Notes: generated by a model from the letters alone, not told the origin. DNA of 64,000 nucleotides from an uncultured Acetatifactor sp. (GCA_947627535.1 CANQWM010000001.1:124001-188000), one strand, 5' to 3'; numbered from the stretch's first letter, positions 49,797 through 60,861 are shown. Made by a program: numbers and translations.

Positions 49797-51200
49797 ATGA
49801 GAGAGAACGAGACCTTTCAGAATCGACCTGTCACAATGAATCCCAAAAACAACCTGCTGCAGATAGAGGAACATATGTACATACTGGACGACGTGTCAAA
49901 GCCAAACGTGTTCCGGAATATGTTCCCGTACTCTGAAATTCCGAAGATTCCGTTTAACGACAGGATCGTGCCCCATAATATGCCGAAGGATATCTGGATC
50001 ACCGATACCACCTTCCGGGACGGCCAGCAGTCCAGAGCGCCCTATACGACGGAGCAGATCGTCACGATTTACGACTATCTCCATAAGCTGGGCGGTCCAA
50101 ACGGCATGATCCGTGCCAGCGAATTTTTCCTGTACAGCAAGAAGGACCGGGACGCGGTTTACAAGTGCATGGAGCGGGGCTATCAGTTCCCGGAGGTTAC
50201 AAGCTGGATCCGTGCCAGCAAGGAGGATTTCAAGCTGGTAAAGGAAATCGGCATGAAGGAGACGGGCATTCTGGTCAGCTGTTCCGACTACCATATTTTC
50301 CTGAAGCTGAAGATGACGAGACGTCAGGCCATGGATCATTATTTAAGCGTGATCCGGGACTGCCTGGAAGAAGGGATCAGCCCCCGGTGTCATCTGGAGG
50401 ATATTACGAGAGCCGATATTTACGGTTATGTCGTGCCTTTCTGTCTGGAGCTGATGCGCCTGATGGAGGAGTATAAGATTCCCATTAAGGTCCGGGCCTG
50501 CGACACCATGGGCTACGGCGTGAATTTCCCCGGCGCGGTGATACCGAGAAGCGTACAGGGCATCATCTATGCACTCTATACTCACGCGGGCGTTCCTCAC
50601 GAGCTGATCGAGTGGCACGGACACAACGATTTTTACAAGGCGGTGAGCAATTCCACCACCGCATGGCTTTATGGCTGCGCGGGCGTCAATACGTCGCTGT
50701 TCGGCATCGGGGAACGGACGGGTAATACGCCTCTGGAGGCAATGGTGTTTGAGTATGCGCAGCTGAAGGGCAATCTCAACGGAATGGATACCACGGTGAT
50801 CACGGAGCTGGCGGAGTATTATGAGAAGGAGATCGGCTATCAGATACCGCCCAGAACTCCTTTTGTGGGAAAGAATTTTAATGTGACCCGAGCGGGCATT
50901 CACGCGGACGGCCTTCTGAAGAATGAGGAGATCTACAATATTTTTGATACGGAGAAATTCCTGAACCGCCCGGTGCTCTGCGCCGTGTCCAACACCTCCG
51001 GGCTGGCGGGCATCGCCCACTGGCTGAATACCTATTACGGCCTGAAGGGAGAAAAACAGGTGGATAAGAACTCCGAACTGGTGAAGGAGATCAAGGCGTG
51101 GGTGGACGAGGAATACGCGGGCGGGCGCGTGACCGTCATGACGGACGAAGAGATCGTGGCCTGCGTGGAGAGGATCTGCAAAGAAAAAAACTGGAAATGA
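49797..51200 (+). CDS. Putative Re-citrate synthase / homocitrate synthase family protein
   Basis: DIWITDTTFRDGQQSRAPYT (DRE-TIM metallolyase), WHGHNDFYKAV, GIGERTGNTPLEAM; next to icd. Confidence 0.8.
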   Translation: MRENETFQNRPVTMNPKNNLLQIEEHMYILDDVSKPNVFRNMFPYSEIPKIPFNDRIVPHNMPKDIWITDTTFRDGQQSRAPYTTEQIVTIYDYLHKLGGPNGMIRASEFFLYSKKDRDAVYKCMERGYQFPEVTSWIRASKEDFKLVKEIGMKETGILVSCSDYHIFLKLKMTRRQAMDHYLSVIRDCLEEGISPRCHLEDITRADIYGYVVPFCLELMRLMEEYKIPIKVRACDTMGYGVNFPGAVIPRSVQGIIYALYTHAGVPHELIEWHGHNDFYKAVSNSTTAWLYGCAGVNTSLFGIGERTGNTPLEAMVFEYAQLKGNLNGMDTTVITELAEYYEKEIGYQIPPRTPFVGKNFNVTRAGIHADGLLKNEEIYNIFDTEKFLNRPVLCAVSNTSGLAGIAHWLNTYYGLKGEKQVDKNSELVKEIKAWVDEEYAGGRVTVMTDEEIVACVERICKEKNWK

Positions 51201-51213
51201 TAATGGAGAAAAA

Positions 51214-51927
51214 ATGAGCGATTTTGATGTCAGGCAGGAGGTTTCAGACAAATATTCCCTTCGGGGCAGGGTCTTTCACAGACTGCGGGACGATATTTTA
51301 AGCGGTAAGTATGCGGAGCATGAGGAACTGAAGGAGATGGCCATCGGCGAGGAAATGGGCGTCAGCCGGACGCCTGTGAGGGAGGCCTTCCGCCAGCTGG
51401 AGCTGGAGGGATTGATCCAGATTATCCCCAACAAGGGCGCCTATGTCACCGGCATTACCGAGAAGGATGTGAAGGATATTTATATGATCCGGTCTCTGCT
51501 GGAGGGGCTCTGCGCCCGCTGGGCCACGGAGCATATCACGAAGGAACAGATGGAAGAGATGGAGGAAAATGTGTATCTGGCGGAATTTCACGCCAAGAAG
51601 GGCCATCTGGAGCAGCTGGCGGAGCTGGATAACCGCTTCCATGATATCCTGTATGAAGCGTGCGACAGCAAGATCCTGGAGCATCAGCTGAAAGATTTTC
51701 ACCAGTATGTGCTGCGGGTGAGAAAAAAGACGCTGGCGAACGCAAACCGGGGCCCGAAGTCCAACGAAGAGCACAGGGGGATCATGGAGGCGATCCGCAG
51801 CAGGGACGCGGAGCTGGCGGAGCGGCTGGCAAACCGCCACATGATCAACGCATACGATAATATGGTGAAAAACGGTCTGCATGAGATTTACGGACGGGAA
51901 GAGACGCCGTCGGGCGATTCGCTTTAA
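51214..51927 (+). CDS. GntR family regulator, FCD subfamily
   Basis: [34 protein letters not shown] w[13 protein letters not shown] and [13 protein letters not shown] motifs. Confidence 0.92.
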   Translation: MSDFDVRQEVSDKYSLRGRVFHRLRDDILSGKYAEHEELKEMAIGEEMGVSRTPVREAFRQLELEGLIQIIPNKGAYVTGITEKDVKDIYMIRSLLEGLCARWATEHITKEQMEEMEENVYLAEFHAKKGHLEQLAELDNRFHDILYEACDSKILEHQLKDFHQYVLRVRKKTLANANRGPKSNEEHRGIMEAIRSRDAELAERLANRHMINAYDNMVKNGLHEIYGREETPSGDSL

Positions 51928-51971
51928 ACGGCAGAAGGAAAGGCCGCGGCGCGGCGGAAAGAGAGGAAAAT

Positions 51972-53186
51972 ATGGAGAAGATAAAGATGACGACTCCGCT
52001 GGTGGAGATGGACGGGGACGAGATGACGAGAGTCCTCTGGAAGATGATCAAGGAGGAGCTTCTGCTTCCGTACATAGACCTGAAGACGGAATATTACGAT
52101 CTGGGGCTTGAGAACCGCAACGCCACAGACGATCAGGTGACGGTGGATTCCGCCAACGCCACGCTGAAGTACGGTGTGGCGGTAAAATGCGCCACCATCA
52201 CGCCGAACGGCGCCAGAATGAAGGAATATTCGCTGAAAGAGATGTGGAAGAGCCCTAACGGCACTATCCGCGCCATTCTGGACGGCACCGTGTTCCGGGC
52301 GCCCATCCTTGTAAAGGGAATTGTTCCCTATGTAAAGAACTGGACGAAGCCGATCACGATCGCCCGTCACGCTTACGGAGATGTCTATAAGAATACGGAG
52401 ATCCGGGTGCCCGGCCCCGGAAAGGCGGAGCTGGTCTACACGGCGGAGGATGGCACCCAGGTGCGGGAACTGATCCATAACTTTGACGGAGCGGGGATCC
52501 TTCAGGGAATCCACAACACGGAGAAATCCATCCGCAGCTTTGCGCGGGCCTGCTTTTCTTATGCGGTGGATACCAGGCAGGACCTTTGGTTCTCTACAAA
52601 GGACACCATCTCCAAGAAGTACGACCATACCTTTAAGGATATTTTTCAGGAGATCTATGACACGGAATATAAGGAAAAATTTGAGAAGCTGGGAATCGAA
52701 TATTTCTATACCCTGATCGATGACGCGGTGGCAAGAGTGATCCGCTCCGAAGGGGGATTTATCTGGGCCTGCAAGAATTATGACGGTGATGTCATGAGCG
52801 ATATGGTAGCTACGGCTTACGGCGATCTTTCCATGATGACCTCCGTGCTGGTCTCTCCGGAGGGCGTCTATGAGTACGAGGCTGCCCATGGCACCGTACA
52901 GCGTCATTATTACAAGTATCTGAAGGGAGAAGAGACCTCCACGAACTCTATCGCCACCATCTTCGCCTGGACGGGGGCGCTGAACAAGAGAGGGGAGCTG
53001 GACGGAATTCCGGAGCTTTCGTCTTTTGCAAAAAAGCTGGAGAAGGCCTGTATCAGGACCGTGGAAGAGGGAAAGATGACCAAAAGCCTGTCCCTGATCT
53101 CCACCTGTGAACACCCTGTGATCCTGAACAGTCTGGATTTCATCAGGGCGATTCGTCAGACGCTGGACACCTTAATCAATTCTTAA
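51972..53186 (+). CDS. icd: NADP-dependent isocitrate dehydrogenase
   Basis: [69 protein letters not shown]. Confidence 0.95.
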   Translation: MEKIKMTTPLVEMDGDEMTRVLWKMIKEELLLPYIDLKTEYYDLGLENRNATDDQVTVDSANATLKYGVAVKCATITPNGARMKEYSLKEMWKSPNGTIRAILDGTVFRAPILVKGIVPYVKNWTKPITIARHAYGDVYKNTEIRVPGPGKAELVYTAEDGTQVRELIHNFDGAGILQGIHNTEKSIRSFARACFSYAVDTRQDLWFSTKDTISKKYDHTFKDIFQEIYDTEYKEKFEKLGIEYFYTLIDDAVARVIRSEGGFIWACKNYDGDVMSDMVATAYGDLSMMTSVLVSPEGVYEYEAAHGTVQRHYYKYLKGEETSTNSIATIFAWTGALNKRGELDGIPELSSFAKKLEKACIRTVEEGKMTKSLSLISTCEHPVILNSLDFIRAIRQTLDTLINS

Positions 53187-53313
53187 AGGAGTTACCGCTT
53201 GTTTCTTAATCTTTCTTCTGCTATACTGAATATAAGGCAGAAGAAATGATGCAGAAAACATGCGCTTGGGGAAAAGGCGCATGTTTCCGAAGGGCGTCGG
53301 AGAGGAGACAGGT

Positions 53314-55710
53314 ATGGCGGAAGAAAGAACAGGATCGAATGCGGCCGCGCGGCTGCGCCACATGGTGTGTGTGGCGGCCGCGCTTGTTGTTATGGCCGGC
53401 TTCTGCGGCTGCGGGGGAGAGGCGGAAGAAAAGCAGATGCCGGAATCTCCAAAGGAGATCATGCGCTGGCAGGGACAGGAGTTCGCCCCACCGGAAGAGC
53501 CGAAGGAGGGGGAACGCTTTTATCTGACGGGATATGAAGAGGGGCTGGGGCAGGTGCCGGAGGAACAGTATCCGGGCTGCAGGATTTCCACGGAGCTTTG
53601 CGGCGTCAGGGAGGATACGCTTTATCTGTATTCGGAAGTCTGGAACTATGAGGCCGCACAGGACGAGGACGGGTCTGAAACGGTATTAGTCAACGTAAAG
53701 GGGGAGTACATAGGCACCTACGACGTTAAAACCGGGGAGGGGACAAGCCGGGAGCTTAAGCTGGATGTGCCGGAGTTTCCGAAATTTTCAGCCAGGGGAC
53801 AGGAGCTTGCGGGCGCCGGGGAGATGATGTATTATGATTTCACCTATGACGACAGCGGAGCGGTGGAACAGGTCCGCGTGGTTTATGCGGATCTCGAGGG
53901 AAATGTGCGAAAATGTCTTGATATAGGCAGCGCGTTCCAGGAGTTTGGGATAGAGCTGCCGATATCCAACAGTTTCTTTGACTGCGTGAGATGTGATTCC
54001 CAGGGATATCTGTACCTGTGCGACCCTAACGCCCCCAGGGTGGGCGTGGTGGACGAAAGCGGGGAGCTTGTGTGCGTTATGGAGCCTCCGGTCAGCAGGG
54101 CAGGCGGCGCGTCCTGCTCCATGCGAAGCGATGACGGCAGGGTTTTCTTTGAGGCTTCCGGCATAATGGACGGAGAAAAGTCCAGAGTCATGTTCCGGTA
54201 CGACCCGGAAGCGGGAGAGATGGACATTGTGGGAAAGGAACGCGCCGGCAACGGCACGACGTTGTCTTATTACATGGACTCCTATGGGGATATCTGGTAT
54301 TCCACGACGCAGGAGCTGGTGAGATGGAACTGGAGTACGGGGAAGCGGGAGAAGGTGTTCCGGCTTAAAGAAAACGGCATAAACGCCGATCCATACAGTC
54401 AGTGCGTTTTTATAGACAGTCAGGGCAGGCTCTTTTTCGTCGGCACGGATACGGCCACAGGAAGGGTCCAGCTCTGCAGTCTTTCCCAGACCCAGCCGGA
54501 CTATGAAAACGAGATCAGGATCGTGGACGCCGCAGGCATAGAAGCCGATTCATATCTTCAGTGGTGTGCCGCGGTTTACAGCAGGAAACACCCGCTCTGT
54601 CATGTGAGCTATGAACTGGAGGACCGGGAACGCGCCGTCAATGAGCTGGTGTCGGGAAAGGGAGCCGATATCCTTGTAGTGGACAGGGAGGATATGGAGA
54701 ACCTTTGGGGAAAAGGCGCGCTGGCCGATCTGTCCGACGTACTTGACAGTAAGACCCAGGAGCAGATATTTCCTGCCGTTCTGGAATCGGGAAGGATAGA
54801 CGGAAGGCTTTACGGTCTTGCAAACGGAATTAGCGGCTGGCCGATTTATGTGTCTGAGAAACTCTGGCAGAAGGATACCTGGACGGTGGAGGAGTTTGTT
54901 AATTTGGTGGAATCTCTGGAAGGACAGCTGGATGCGGTCTTTGTAAGTCAGTTGAGTCCGGCAGGCGGGATCGAGACTTTTCTGAATATTGCCATGCGGG
55001 ATCTGGAGACTTCTCCTTTTATCGACTGGCAGAACGGAAAGTGTCATTTTGATGATCCTTTGTTCAGCAGAGTGCTGGAGCTTTCCGCGCGGTACGGCGG
55101 GGAGGCGGAACAATATGCAAACATGGATTCGGAGGAACGGGCAAATCGGATGATTCAGATGCTTCAGGAAGGGCGCGCCATCGCCTATTTAGGGTTCGGG
55201 CTGGGAGACATTGGAACTTTCAGCGATGAATTGGCGGCTCTGGGGGAAGACTATTTCTGTGTAGGGTTTCCCACCTCCAAGGCAAGCGGAATCTTTACCG
55301 TCAGCGGGGATGTCATGGTTTTGAACGCAGCGACGCTGAATCGGGATGCGGCGGAGGATTTTTTGAGATTCTGCTACGAGGCTGACAGCCAGAAGCAGGC
55401 GGATACCAGCACCGTGAGCCGGGAGCTGGTGAGGGAAAGGGTCCAGCAGGACTATGCGGGAAACTGGGTATACAGATACGGAAACGGGGGCTCCCTTATC
55501 TTGAAAACAAAACCGGACGGAAGCAGCTGGATGGAGGAGTATCTGGAATGTATGGACAAGGCGGTCCCCCTGCCGGTTAAGTCCGAGGAGGTCTACAATA
55601 TCATCTGGGAGGAAGTGGAGCCCTTTTTTGCCGGAGAAAGAGACGAGGCTTCGACGGTGGAAGCGCTGCAGAACAGGGTGCAGCTGTGGCTGGACGAACA
55701 CAGTTCATGA
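53314..55710 (+). CDS. Lipoprotein with extracellular solute-binding-like C-terminal half
   Basis: Lipobox-like VVMAGFCGCGG; C-terminal resembles ABC sugar-binding proteins; paralogous to CDS 1-2079. Confidence 0.68.
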   Translation: MAEERTGSNAAARLRHMVCVAAALVVMAGFCGCGGEAEEKQMPESPKEIMRWQGQEFAPPEEPKEGERFYLTGYEEGLGQVPEEQYPGCRISTELCGVREDTLYLYSEVWNYEAAQDEDGSETVLVNVKGEYIGTYDVKTGEGTSRELKLDVPEFPKFSARGQELAGAGEMMYYDFTYDDSGAVEQVRVVYADLEGNVRKCLDIGSAFQEFGIELPISNSFFDCVRCDSQGYLYLCDPNAPRVGVVDESGELVCVMEPPVSRAGGASCSMRSDDGRVFFEASGIMDGEKSRVMFRYDPEAGEMDIVGKERAGNGTTLSYYMDSYGDIWYSTTQELVRWNWSTGKREKVFRLKENGINADPYSQCVFIDSQGRLFFVGTDTATGRVQLCSLSQTQPDYENEIRIVDAAGIEADSYLQWCAAVYSRKHPLCHVSYELEDRERAVNELVSGKGADILVVDREDMENLWGKGALADLSDVLDSKTQEQIFPAVLESGRIDGRLYGLANGISGWPIYVSEKLWQKDTWTVEEFVNLVESLEGQLDAVFVSQLSPAGGIETFLNIAMRDLETSPFIDWQNGKCHFDDPLFSRVLELSARYGGEAEQYANMDSEERANRMIQMLQEGRAIAYLGFGLGDIGTFSDELAALGEDYFCVGFPTSKASGIFTVSGDVMVLNAATLNRDAAEDFLRFCYEADSQKQADTSTVSRELVRERVQQDYAGNWVYRYGNGGSLILKTKPDGSSWMEEYLECMDKAVPLPVKSEEVYNIIWEEVEPFFAGERDEASTVEALQNRVQLWLDEHSS

Positions 55711-55724
55711 CGAATCCTCATTCA

Positions 55725-55753
55725 AAAGCATGGCGCTTACTGCGCCATGCTTT
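55725..55753. terminator. Bidirectional terminator between convergent genes
   Basis: AAAGCATGGCGC TTACT GCGCCATGCTTT, 12 bp perfect. Confidence 0.85.
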
Positions 55754-57665
55754 CCCATTCTTCGTATAAAGCCTCCAGCTGCGCCGACGTATCCGCCTGC
55801 TGTTTTGCAAGCTCCTGGAGTTTTGCGGCCTGTGTGCCGTTTGCGGGATCCGTAAGGAAGGTTTCCAGCTCCTTCAGTTTTGCTTCCAGGGCGGCTATTT
55901 TCTCCTCACATTTCTTCAGATCATTTTCCTTTTTCCGGATTTTTGCCTGTTCCTCCTTCCGGGCCTTCCAATCCTGTTTGCTGTCCGTTTCGGCAGGGCG
56001 GGAGACGCCGGAGGCAGCAAAGGCGCCGGAGCCGGACCGCGGCTTTAAGGTTTCGGGTTCCTCCTCCCGCTTTTCCAGATAATAATCGTAATTTCCGATA
56101 TAGTTTACAAGCCTGTGGGCGGTAAGATCCAGGATCCTGTGGGCGGTGCGGTTGATAAAATAACGGTCATGGGAGACATAGAGCACCGTTCCCTCGTAAT
56201 TGTTTAGAGCGTCCTCCAAAATCTCCTTGGACAGGATGTCAAGGTGGTTTGTGGGCTCGTCCAGGATCAGAAAATTCGCGTTTCCCAGCATGAGCTTCGC
56301 GAGGGATACGCGGCCCCGTTCGCCGCCGCTTAAGTCCGAGATCCGCTTGAAAACGTCGTCCCCGGTAAAGAGGAAGGCGGCCAGCACATTCCGGATCTGT
56401 GTGTTGGTCAGGAAAGGGTAGTCGTCGGAAATTTCTTCAAACAGCGTCTTTTCGCTGTGGAGCACATGATGTTCCTGGTCATAATAGCCGATCTCCACGT
56501 TGGCGCCCAGCCGGAAGCGCCCCGCGTCCGGAGGAAGAAGACGGTTGAGGATCCTTAAGAGAGTGGTCTTGCCAGTACCGTTGTCCCCGATGATGGCAAC
56601 GTGTTCACCCCGTTTCAGCTCAAAGGCGACATTTTCAAAAAGCAGGTTCCCGTCAAAGCTCTTGGCAAGCCCCTCCACGGAAAGCACGTCTTTCCCGCTC
56701 TGGCAGCGGGGCGTGAGCGTCAGCTTCATGTCGGCCTTCGTTTCCACAGGCTTTTCCAGCCTGTCTGTTTTCTCCAGCATTTTTTCACGGCTCTCGGCGC
56801 GCTTTATGGATTTTTCCCGGTTGAAGGAGCGCAGCTTGTCGATGACCTCTTCCTGATGCCGGATCTCGCGCTGCTGGTTCATGTAGGCGCTCAGCGCGGC
56901 GGCGCGGAGCTGTTCCTTTTTTGCGGCGTAGTCGGAGTAGTTCCCGGAAAAGGTAATGGCCTTTGTCTGGTCGATTTCGATCACCTTTGCAGCGATCCGG
57001 TCGAGAAAATAGCGGTCATGGGATACAATGACCACGGCGCCCCGATAGTTTGCCAGCCAGACCTCCAGCCAGGCGATGGAGCGCATGTCCAGATGGTTGG
57101 TGGGTTCGTCCAGTATGATCAGGTCTGGCTTTTGGAGAAGCAGTTTTCCCAGCGCCACTCTGGTTTTCTGGCCGCCGGAGAGTGTGGAAACGGACCGGCC
57201 GAAGTCTTCCTCCGAAAAGCCGAGACCCTTCAGCACCCCCACAAGCTCGCTCCGATAGGCGTAACCGTCGCCTGTCTCGAAGGCGTGGGTGAGATCGGCG
57301 TACCGGCGCATGAGGGCGTCCAGGGCGTCTCCGGTCTGGGTCTGCATGGCGGCTTCGCACGCCCGGATGCGTTCCTCCAGGTCGACGAGATTCTGTTTTA
57401 CGGACAGAAGTTCTTCATAGATGGTTCTGGCAGTGTCCACGGCGCCGTCCTGGGCGAGATATCCAAGGGTCCGTCCCCTGGAGAGCGTCACTGTCCCGGC
57501 GTCCGCCTGCAGCTGGCCCACAAGGATGCGCAGCAGGGTGGTCTTGCCCGCGCCGTTGATGCCAACGATGGCTGCTTTTTCGCCGTCCTCTATATGGAAA
57601 CTGACGTTTTCGAGCACCTTTGTTTCGCTGAAAGCCTTGGAGATGCCCTGACAGGAAAGTATCAT
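55737..57665 (-). CDS. ABC-F family ATP-binding protein
   Basis: Two ABC domains (GINGAGKTTLLRI, LSGGQKTRVALGKLLLQKPDLIILDEPTNHLD; GDNGTGKTTLLRI, LSGGERGRVSLAKLMLGNANFLILDEPTNHLD), no TM. Confidence 0.95.
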   Translation of the reverse strand: MILSCQGISKAFSETKVLENVSFHIEDGEKAAIVGINGAGKTTLLRILVGQLQADAGTVTLSRGRTLGYLAQDGAVDTARTIYEELLSVKQNLVDLEERIRACEAAMQTQTGDALDALMRRYADLTHAFETGDGYAYRSELVGVLKGLGFSEEDFGRSVSTLSGGQKTRVALGKLLLQKPDLIILDEPTNHLDMRSIAWLEVWLANYRGAVVIVSHDRYFLDRIAAKVIEIDQTKAITFSGNYSDYAAKKEQLRAAALSAYMNQQREIRHQEEVIDKLRSFNREKSIKRAESREKMLEKTDRLEKPVETKADMKLTLTPRCQSGKDVLSVEGLAKSFDGNLLFENVAFELKRGEHVAIIGDNGTGKTTLLRILNRLLPPDAGRFRLGANVEIGYYDQEHHVLHSEKTLFEEISDDYPFLTNTQIRNVLAAFLFTGDDVFKRISDLSGGERGRVSLAKLMLGNANFLILDEPTNHLDILSKEILEDALNNYEGTVLYVSHDRYFINRTAHRILDLTAHRLVNYIGNYDYYLEKREEEPETLKPRSGSGAFAASGVSRPAETDSKQDWKARKEEQAKIRKKENDLKKCEEKIAALEAKLKELETFLTDPANGTQAAKLQELAKQQADTSAQLEALYEEWESMAQ

Positions 57666-57753
57666 GGTTTCGAGTACCTTTCATTCATATTGCATTTATT
57701 TTACCGACAATTTAGACGCATGTCAATTCCCATGTAAATATGGGTCTATTTCA

Positions 57754-57782
57754 TTGACAGATTTTTAACATTTTGTTAAACT
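57754..57782 (+). promoter_or_regulatory. rex promoter with overlapping inverted repeat
   Basis: TTGACA-17 nt-TAAACT; TTTAACA-TTT-TGTTAAA at 57764-57780. Confidence 0.6.
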
Positions 57783-57813
57783 AAAAAACAAGAGAAATGA
57801 TGGAGGTAGCACC

Positions 57814-58455
57814 TTGGAGGAGAAGGAAATTTCCCAGGCCGTCATCAGCCGGCTTCCCAGATATTTCCGGTATCTGGGGGAATTAAAGGACAGGGGCGTG
57901 GAACGGATCTCGTCTCAGGACCTAAGCCGACTGATGCATGTGACAGCGTCTCAGATCCGTCAGGATTTTAATAATTTCGGCGGATTCGGCCAGCAGGGAT
58001 ACGGGTATAATGTGACTTATCTCTATGATGAGATCGGTAAGATACTTGGGCTGGACAGACAGCACAATTTTGTGATTATCGGCGCGGGTAATCTGGGGCG
58101 CGCGCTGGGAAATTATATGAACTTTGAGCGGCGCGGTTTTATCTTAAAGGGAATGTTCGACCGGGATCCCGAGCTGATCGGCCGGAGGGTAAGAGATGTC
58201 AGCGTTATGCCCATGGAGGAGCTGGAGAGCTTTATCCGGGAGAATGATATTGATATCGCCGTGCTTACCATCCCGAAGGAAGGGGCCGTCAGTGTGGCCG
58301 AACGGCTGGGCAAGACCCAGATCCGCGCCATCTGGAATTTCGCCCATGTGGATCTGAATGTACCGGAGGGGGTACAGGTAGAAAACGTTCATCTGTCGGA
58401 CAGTCTGATGAAGCTGTCTTATAATATCAACCGCTACAGAAATGAGCAGATGTGA
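57814..58455 (+). CDS. rex: Redox-sensing transcriptional repressor Rex
   Basis: ISQAVISRLPRYFRYLGEL, SQIRQDFNNFGGFGQQGYGYNV, IIGAGNLGRAL; TTG start with SD GGAGG. Confidence 0.96.
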   Translation: MEEKEISQAVISRLPRYFRYLGELKDRGVERISSQDLSRLMHVTASQIRQDFNNFGGFGQQGYGYNVTYLYDEIGKILGLDRQHNFVIIGAGNLGRALGNYMNFERRGFILKGMFDRDPELIGRRVRDVSVMPMEELESFIRENDIDIAVLTIPKEGAVSVAERLGKTQIRAIWNFAHVDLNVPEGVQVENVHLSDSLMKLSYNINRYRNEQM

Positions 58456-58467
58456 GAGGAAACGTCT

Positions 58468-59214
58468 ATGAAAAGCAAATCGGGGGCTTTCAGGCAGGAA
58501 GCGTTCGCGCAGGCGCTGCAGGGGAAAAAGATTCCGATCCTCACGCTGGACAACAAGTGGTATCGTCTCCTGGACGATGACACCCGCAGAGCGGTAAAGG
58601 GGATGGAAGATCAGCTGAACAGCCTGCTGAAGCGGCAGGGAAAGCTGAATACGGAGATGACGGAGATCCGGAAGCTGAAAAAGAAGCTGATGAATGAGAT
58701 CGTTCCGCTGGTGGACGAGGCCGACCAGATGGGAGGGAGCCGCGAGCTGGACAAAAAGATCGACCAGAACAAGAGACTGGTGGAAGAGTGCAGCCAGAAG
58801 ATGGAGGACTACAAAGAGGAGCTGATGGAGCTGCCGCGCCGGATCGACAAGCTGAATTTCCAGCTGATGCTGCAGACCATGAACTGCTGCTATGACGCCA
58901 TGCAGGAAAACACGGAGGAGATCCGAAGGATCGAGGAATGGGTGAAGGAAATCCGGGTGGAGTTAAAGAAACGGCTGGTCCGCAAGCAGGAGATGGAGCA
59001 GCAGAACCATGAGATCTATTCCTACATGCACGATGTTTTCGGGGCGGATGTGGTAGATGTGTTCGACATGCAGTACAACCCCGAGGAAAAACGGCCCCGT
59101 ATGCCGGGGAAGAGGAGGGGCGCAAGGCGGCCCGGCTCTGAGGAAAAGGGGCTTGAAGATATGGGCTTTGAGGGAAGGGCTGCAGACGGAGAGGATGCGG
59201 AAAACAAAAGCTGA
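58468..59214 (+). CDS. Coiled-coil hypothetical protein
   Basis: 248 aa, charged heptad-like composition, RBS and operon position downstream of rex. Confidence 0.75.
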   Translation: MKSKSGAFRQEAFAQALQGKKIPILTLDNKWYRLLDDDTRRAVKGMEDQLNSLLKRQGKLNTEMTEIRKLKKKLMNEIVPLVDEADQMGGSRELDKKIDQNKRLVEECSQKMEDYKEELMELPRRIDKLNFQLMLQTMNCCYDAMQENTEEIRRIEEWVKEIRVELKKRLVRKQEMEQQNHEIYSYMHDVFGADVVDVFDMQYNPEEKRPRMPGKRRGARRPGSEEKGLEDMGFEGRAADGEDAENKS

Positions 59215-59293
59215 TGAGATAGGAGGACTGCCCCGGACGGCCGCGGGCGGTCCTTTGTGCGTAAAACAGAGCCGGAAGGAGGGCAGGGAAGGC

Positions 59294-60772
59294 ATGAAGT
59301 ATCTTGTGACGGCTAAAGAGATGCGGCAGTATGACGCGAATACGGCGGAGAAGATAGGAATTTCGCCGGAGGTACTGATGGAGCGGGCGGCGCTTAAGGC
59401 GCTGGAGGCGGTGGAGAGATACTGCGGGGAAAAGAAGGGGACGGCGTTTGTCCTGGCGGGGATGGGGAACAACGGCGGAGACGGTCTTGCGCTGGCGAGG
59501 CTCCTGTGCGAACAGGGCTTTGCGGTGGAGGTAATGGATGTGGGAGACCGGGGAAGGGCGTCGGCACTGCGGGAAAAGCAGAGCAGGATCCTGGAAAGTT
59601 ATCCGGTAAAAACGGTAACAGGGCCAGGCAGACAGGAATATACTGTTGTGATAGACGCAATGTTCGGTATCGGGCTGTCCAGAGCGCCGGAGGGCGTTTT
59701 CCGCGAGGCCGTGGAGCTGGTCAACGGGCTGGACGGCTATAAGATCGCGCTGGATCTTCCAAGCGGCGTGGATTCCGATACGGGAAGGGTGCCGGGCTGC
59801 GCTGTCAGGGCGGACGAAACGGTGACGTTCGCTTTCTGCAAGCGCGGTCTTATGATGTATCCGGGCTGTGAGTATGCGGGAACGGTTACCGTTGCGGACA
59901 TCGGTATCGGTGAGAGAAGCTTTTTCGGGGAAGAACCGGGGATGGTGCTCTGCGACGGGACGGCCAGGTCGCTTCTGCCGCCCAGAAGGGCGGACGGAAA
60001 TAAGGGGACATTCGGGAAGGTGCTGCTGGTCGCGGGAAGCAGGAACATGGCGGGCGCGGCTGTACTTTCGACCAGGGCCGCCTATCGCATCGGCGCGGGG
60101 ATGGTGAAGGTGATCACGCCGGAGGAAAACAGGGTGATCCTGCAGGAGACCGTGCCGGAGGCGTTGCTGGGAACGGAAGCGGATCTGGAAAAGAGCATGG
60201 AATGGGCGGATGTGATCGCGTTTGGCCCCGGCGTGGGGAAAGGCGGGGAGGCGCTGGCCTGTCTGGAAAAGGTGATGGAAGGAAGCGACAGGCCCGTGGT
60301 GCTGGACGCGGACGGGCTGAATCTGCTGGCGGAGTCCCCGTCGCTGCAGGAGCTGACGGCAGAGCAGGGAAGGGCCGGACGGGCGTTTGTGCTGACGCCG
60401 CATCCCGGCGAGCTGGCCAGGCTGATGGGACAGCCCGCGGCGAAGCTCAAGGAGGATCCTGCGGGATACGGTATGCAGCTTGCCGGAAGGCTTCACGCCG
60501 TTGTGGCGGCCAAGGACGCGAGGACCTTTATCTGTGCGGAGAAGAGGCCGGTATGTTTAAGCCTTGGCGGCGGCAGCGGCATGGCGACGGCCGGCAGCGG
60601 CGACGTGCTGACCGGCGTTATAGCGGGGCTGATGGCACAGGGCATGGGGGCCTATGAGGCGGCCTGCGCGGGCGTCAGGATTCACGGTCTCGCCGGCGAA
60701 AGGGTGAGCGCCAGGATCGGGGAGCACGCCTGTATGGCGGGCGATCTGGCTGACGCGCTGGCCAATTTATAA
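59294..60772 (+). CDS. nnr: Bifunctional NAD(P)HX epimerase / ADP-dependent dehydratase
   Basis: [53 protein letters not shown]. Confidence 0.94.
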   Translation: MKYLVTAKEMRQYDANTAEKIGISPEVLMERAALKALEAVERYCGEKKGTAFVLAGMGNNGGDGLALARLLCEQGFAVEVMDVGDRGRASALREKQSRILESYPVKTVTGPGRQEYTVVIDAMFGIGLSRAPEGVFREAVELVNGLDGYKIALDLPSGVDSDTGRVPGCAVRADETVTFAFCKRGLMMYPGCEYAGTVTVADIGIGERSFFGEEPGMVLCDGTARSLLPPRRADGNKGTFGKVLLVAGSRNMAGAAVLSTRAAYRIGAGMVKVITPEENRVILQETVPEALLGTEADLEKSMEWADVIAFGPGVGKGGEALACLEKVMEGSDRPVVLDADGLNLLAESPSLQELTAEQGRAGRAFVLTPHPGELARLMGQPAAKLKEDPAGYGMQLAGRLHAVVAAKDARTFICAEKRPVCLSLGGGSGMATAGSGDVLTGVIAGLMAQGMGAYEAACAGVRIHGLAGERVSARIGEHACMAGDLADALANL

Positions 60773-60861
60773 TTTTTCGTTTAAAAATCCGATCATCGGC
60801 AATACTGTTCCTCAGACAAGGACGAAGACCGCGCCGTCAGGCTGCGGCAGAAAGAGGCAAT

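Noticed and set aside
58541-60496. 651-aa minus-strand ORF across the coiled-coil gene and nnr
   Set aside because: Antisense shadow ORF with biased composition
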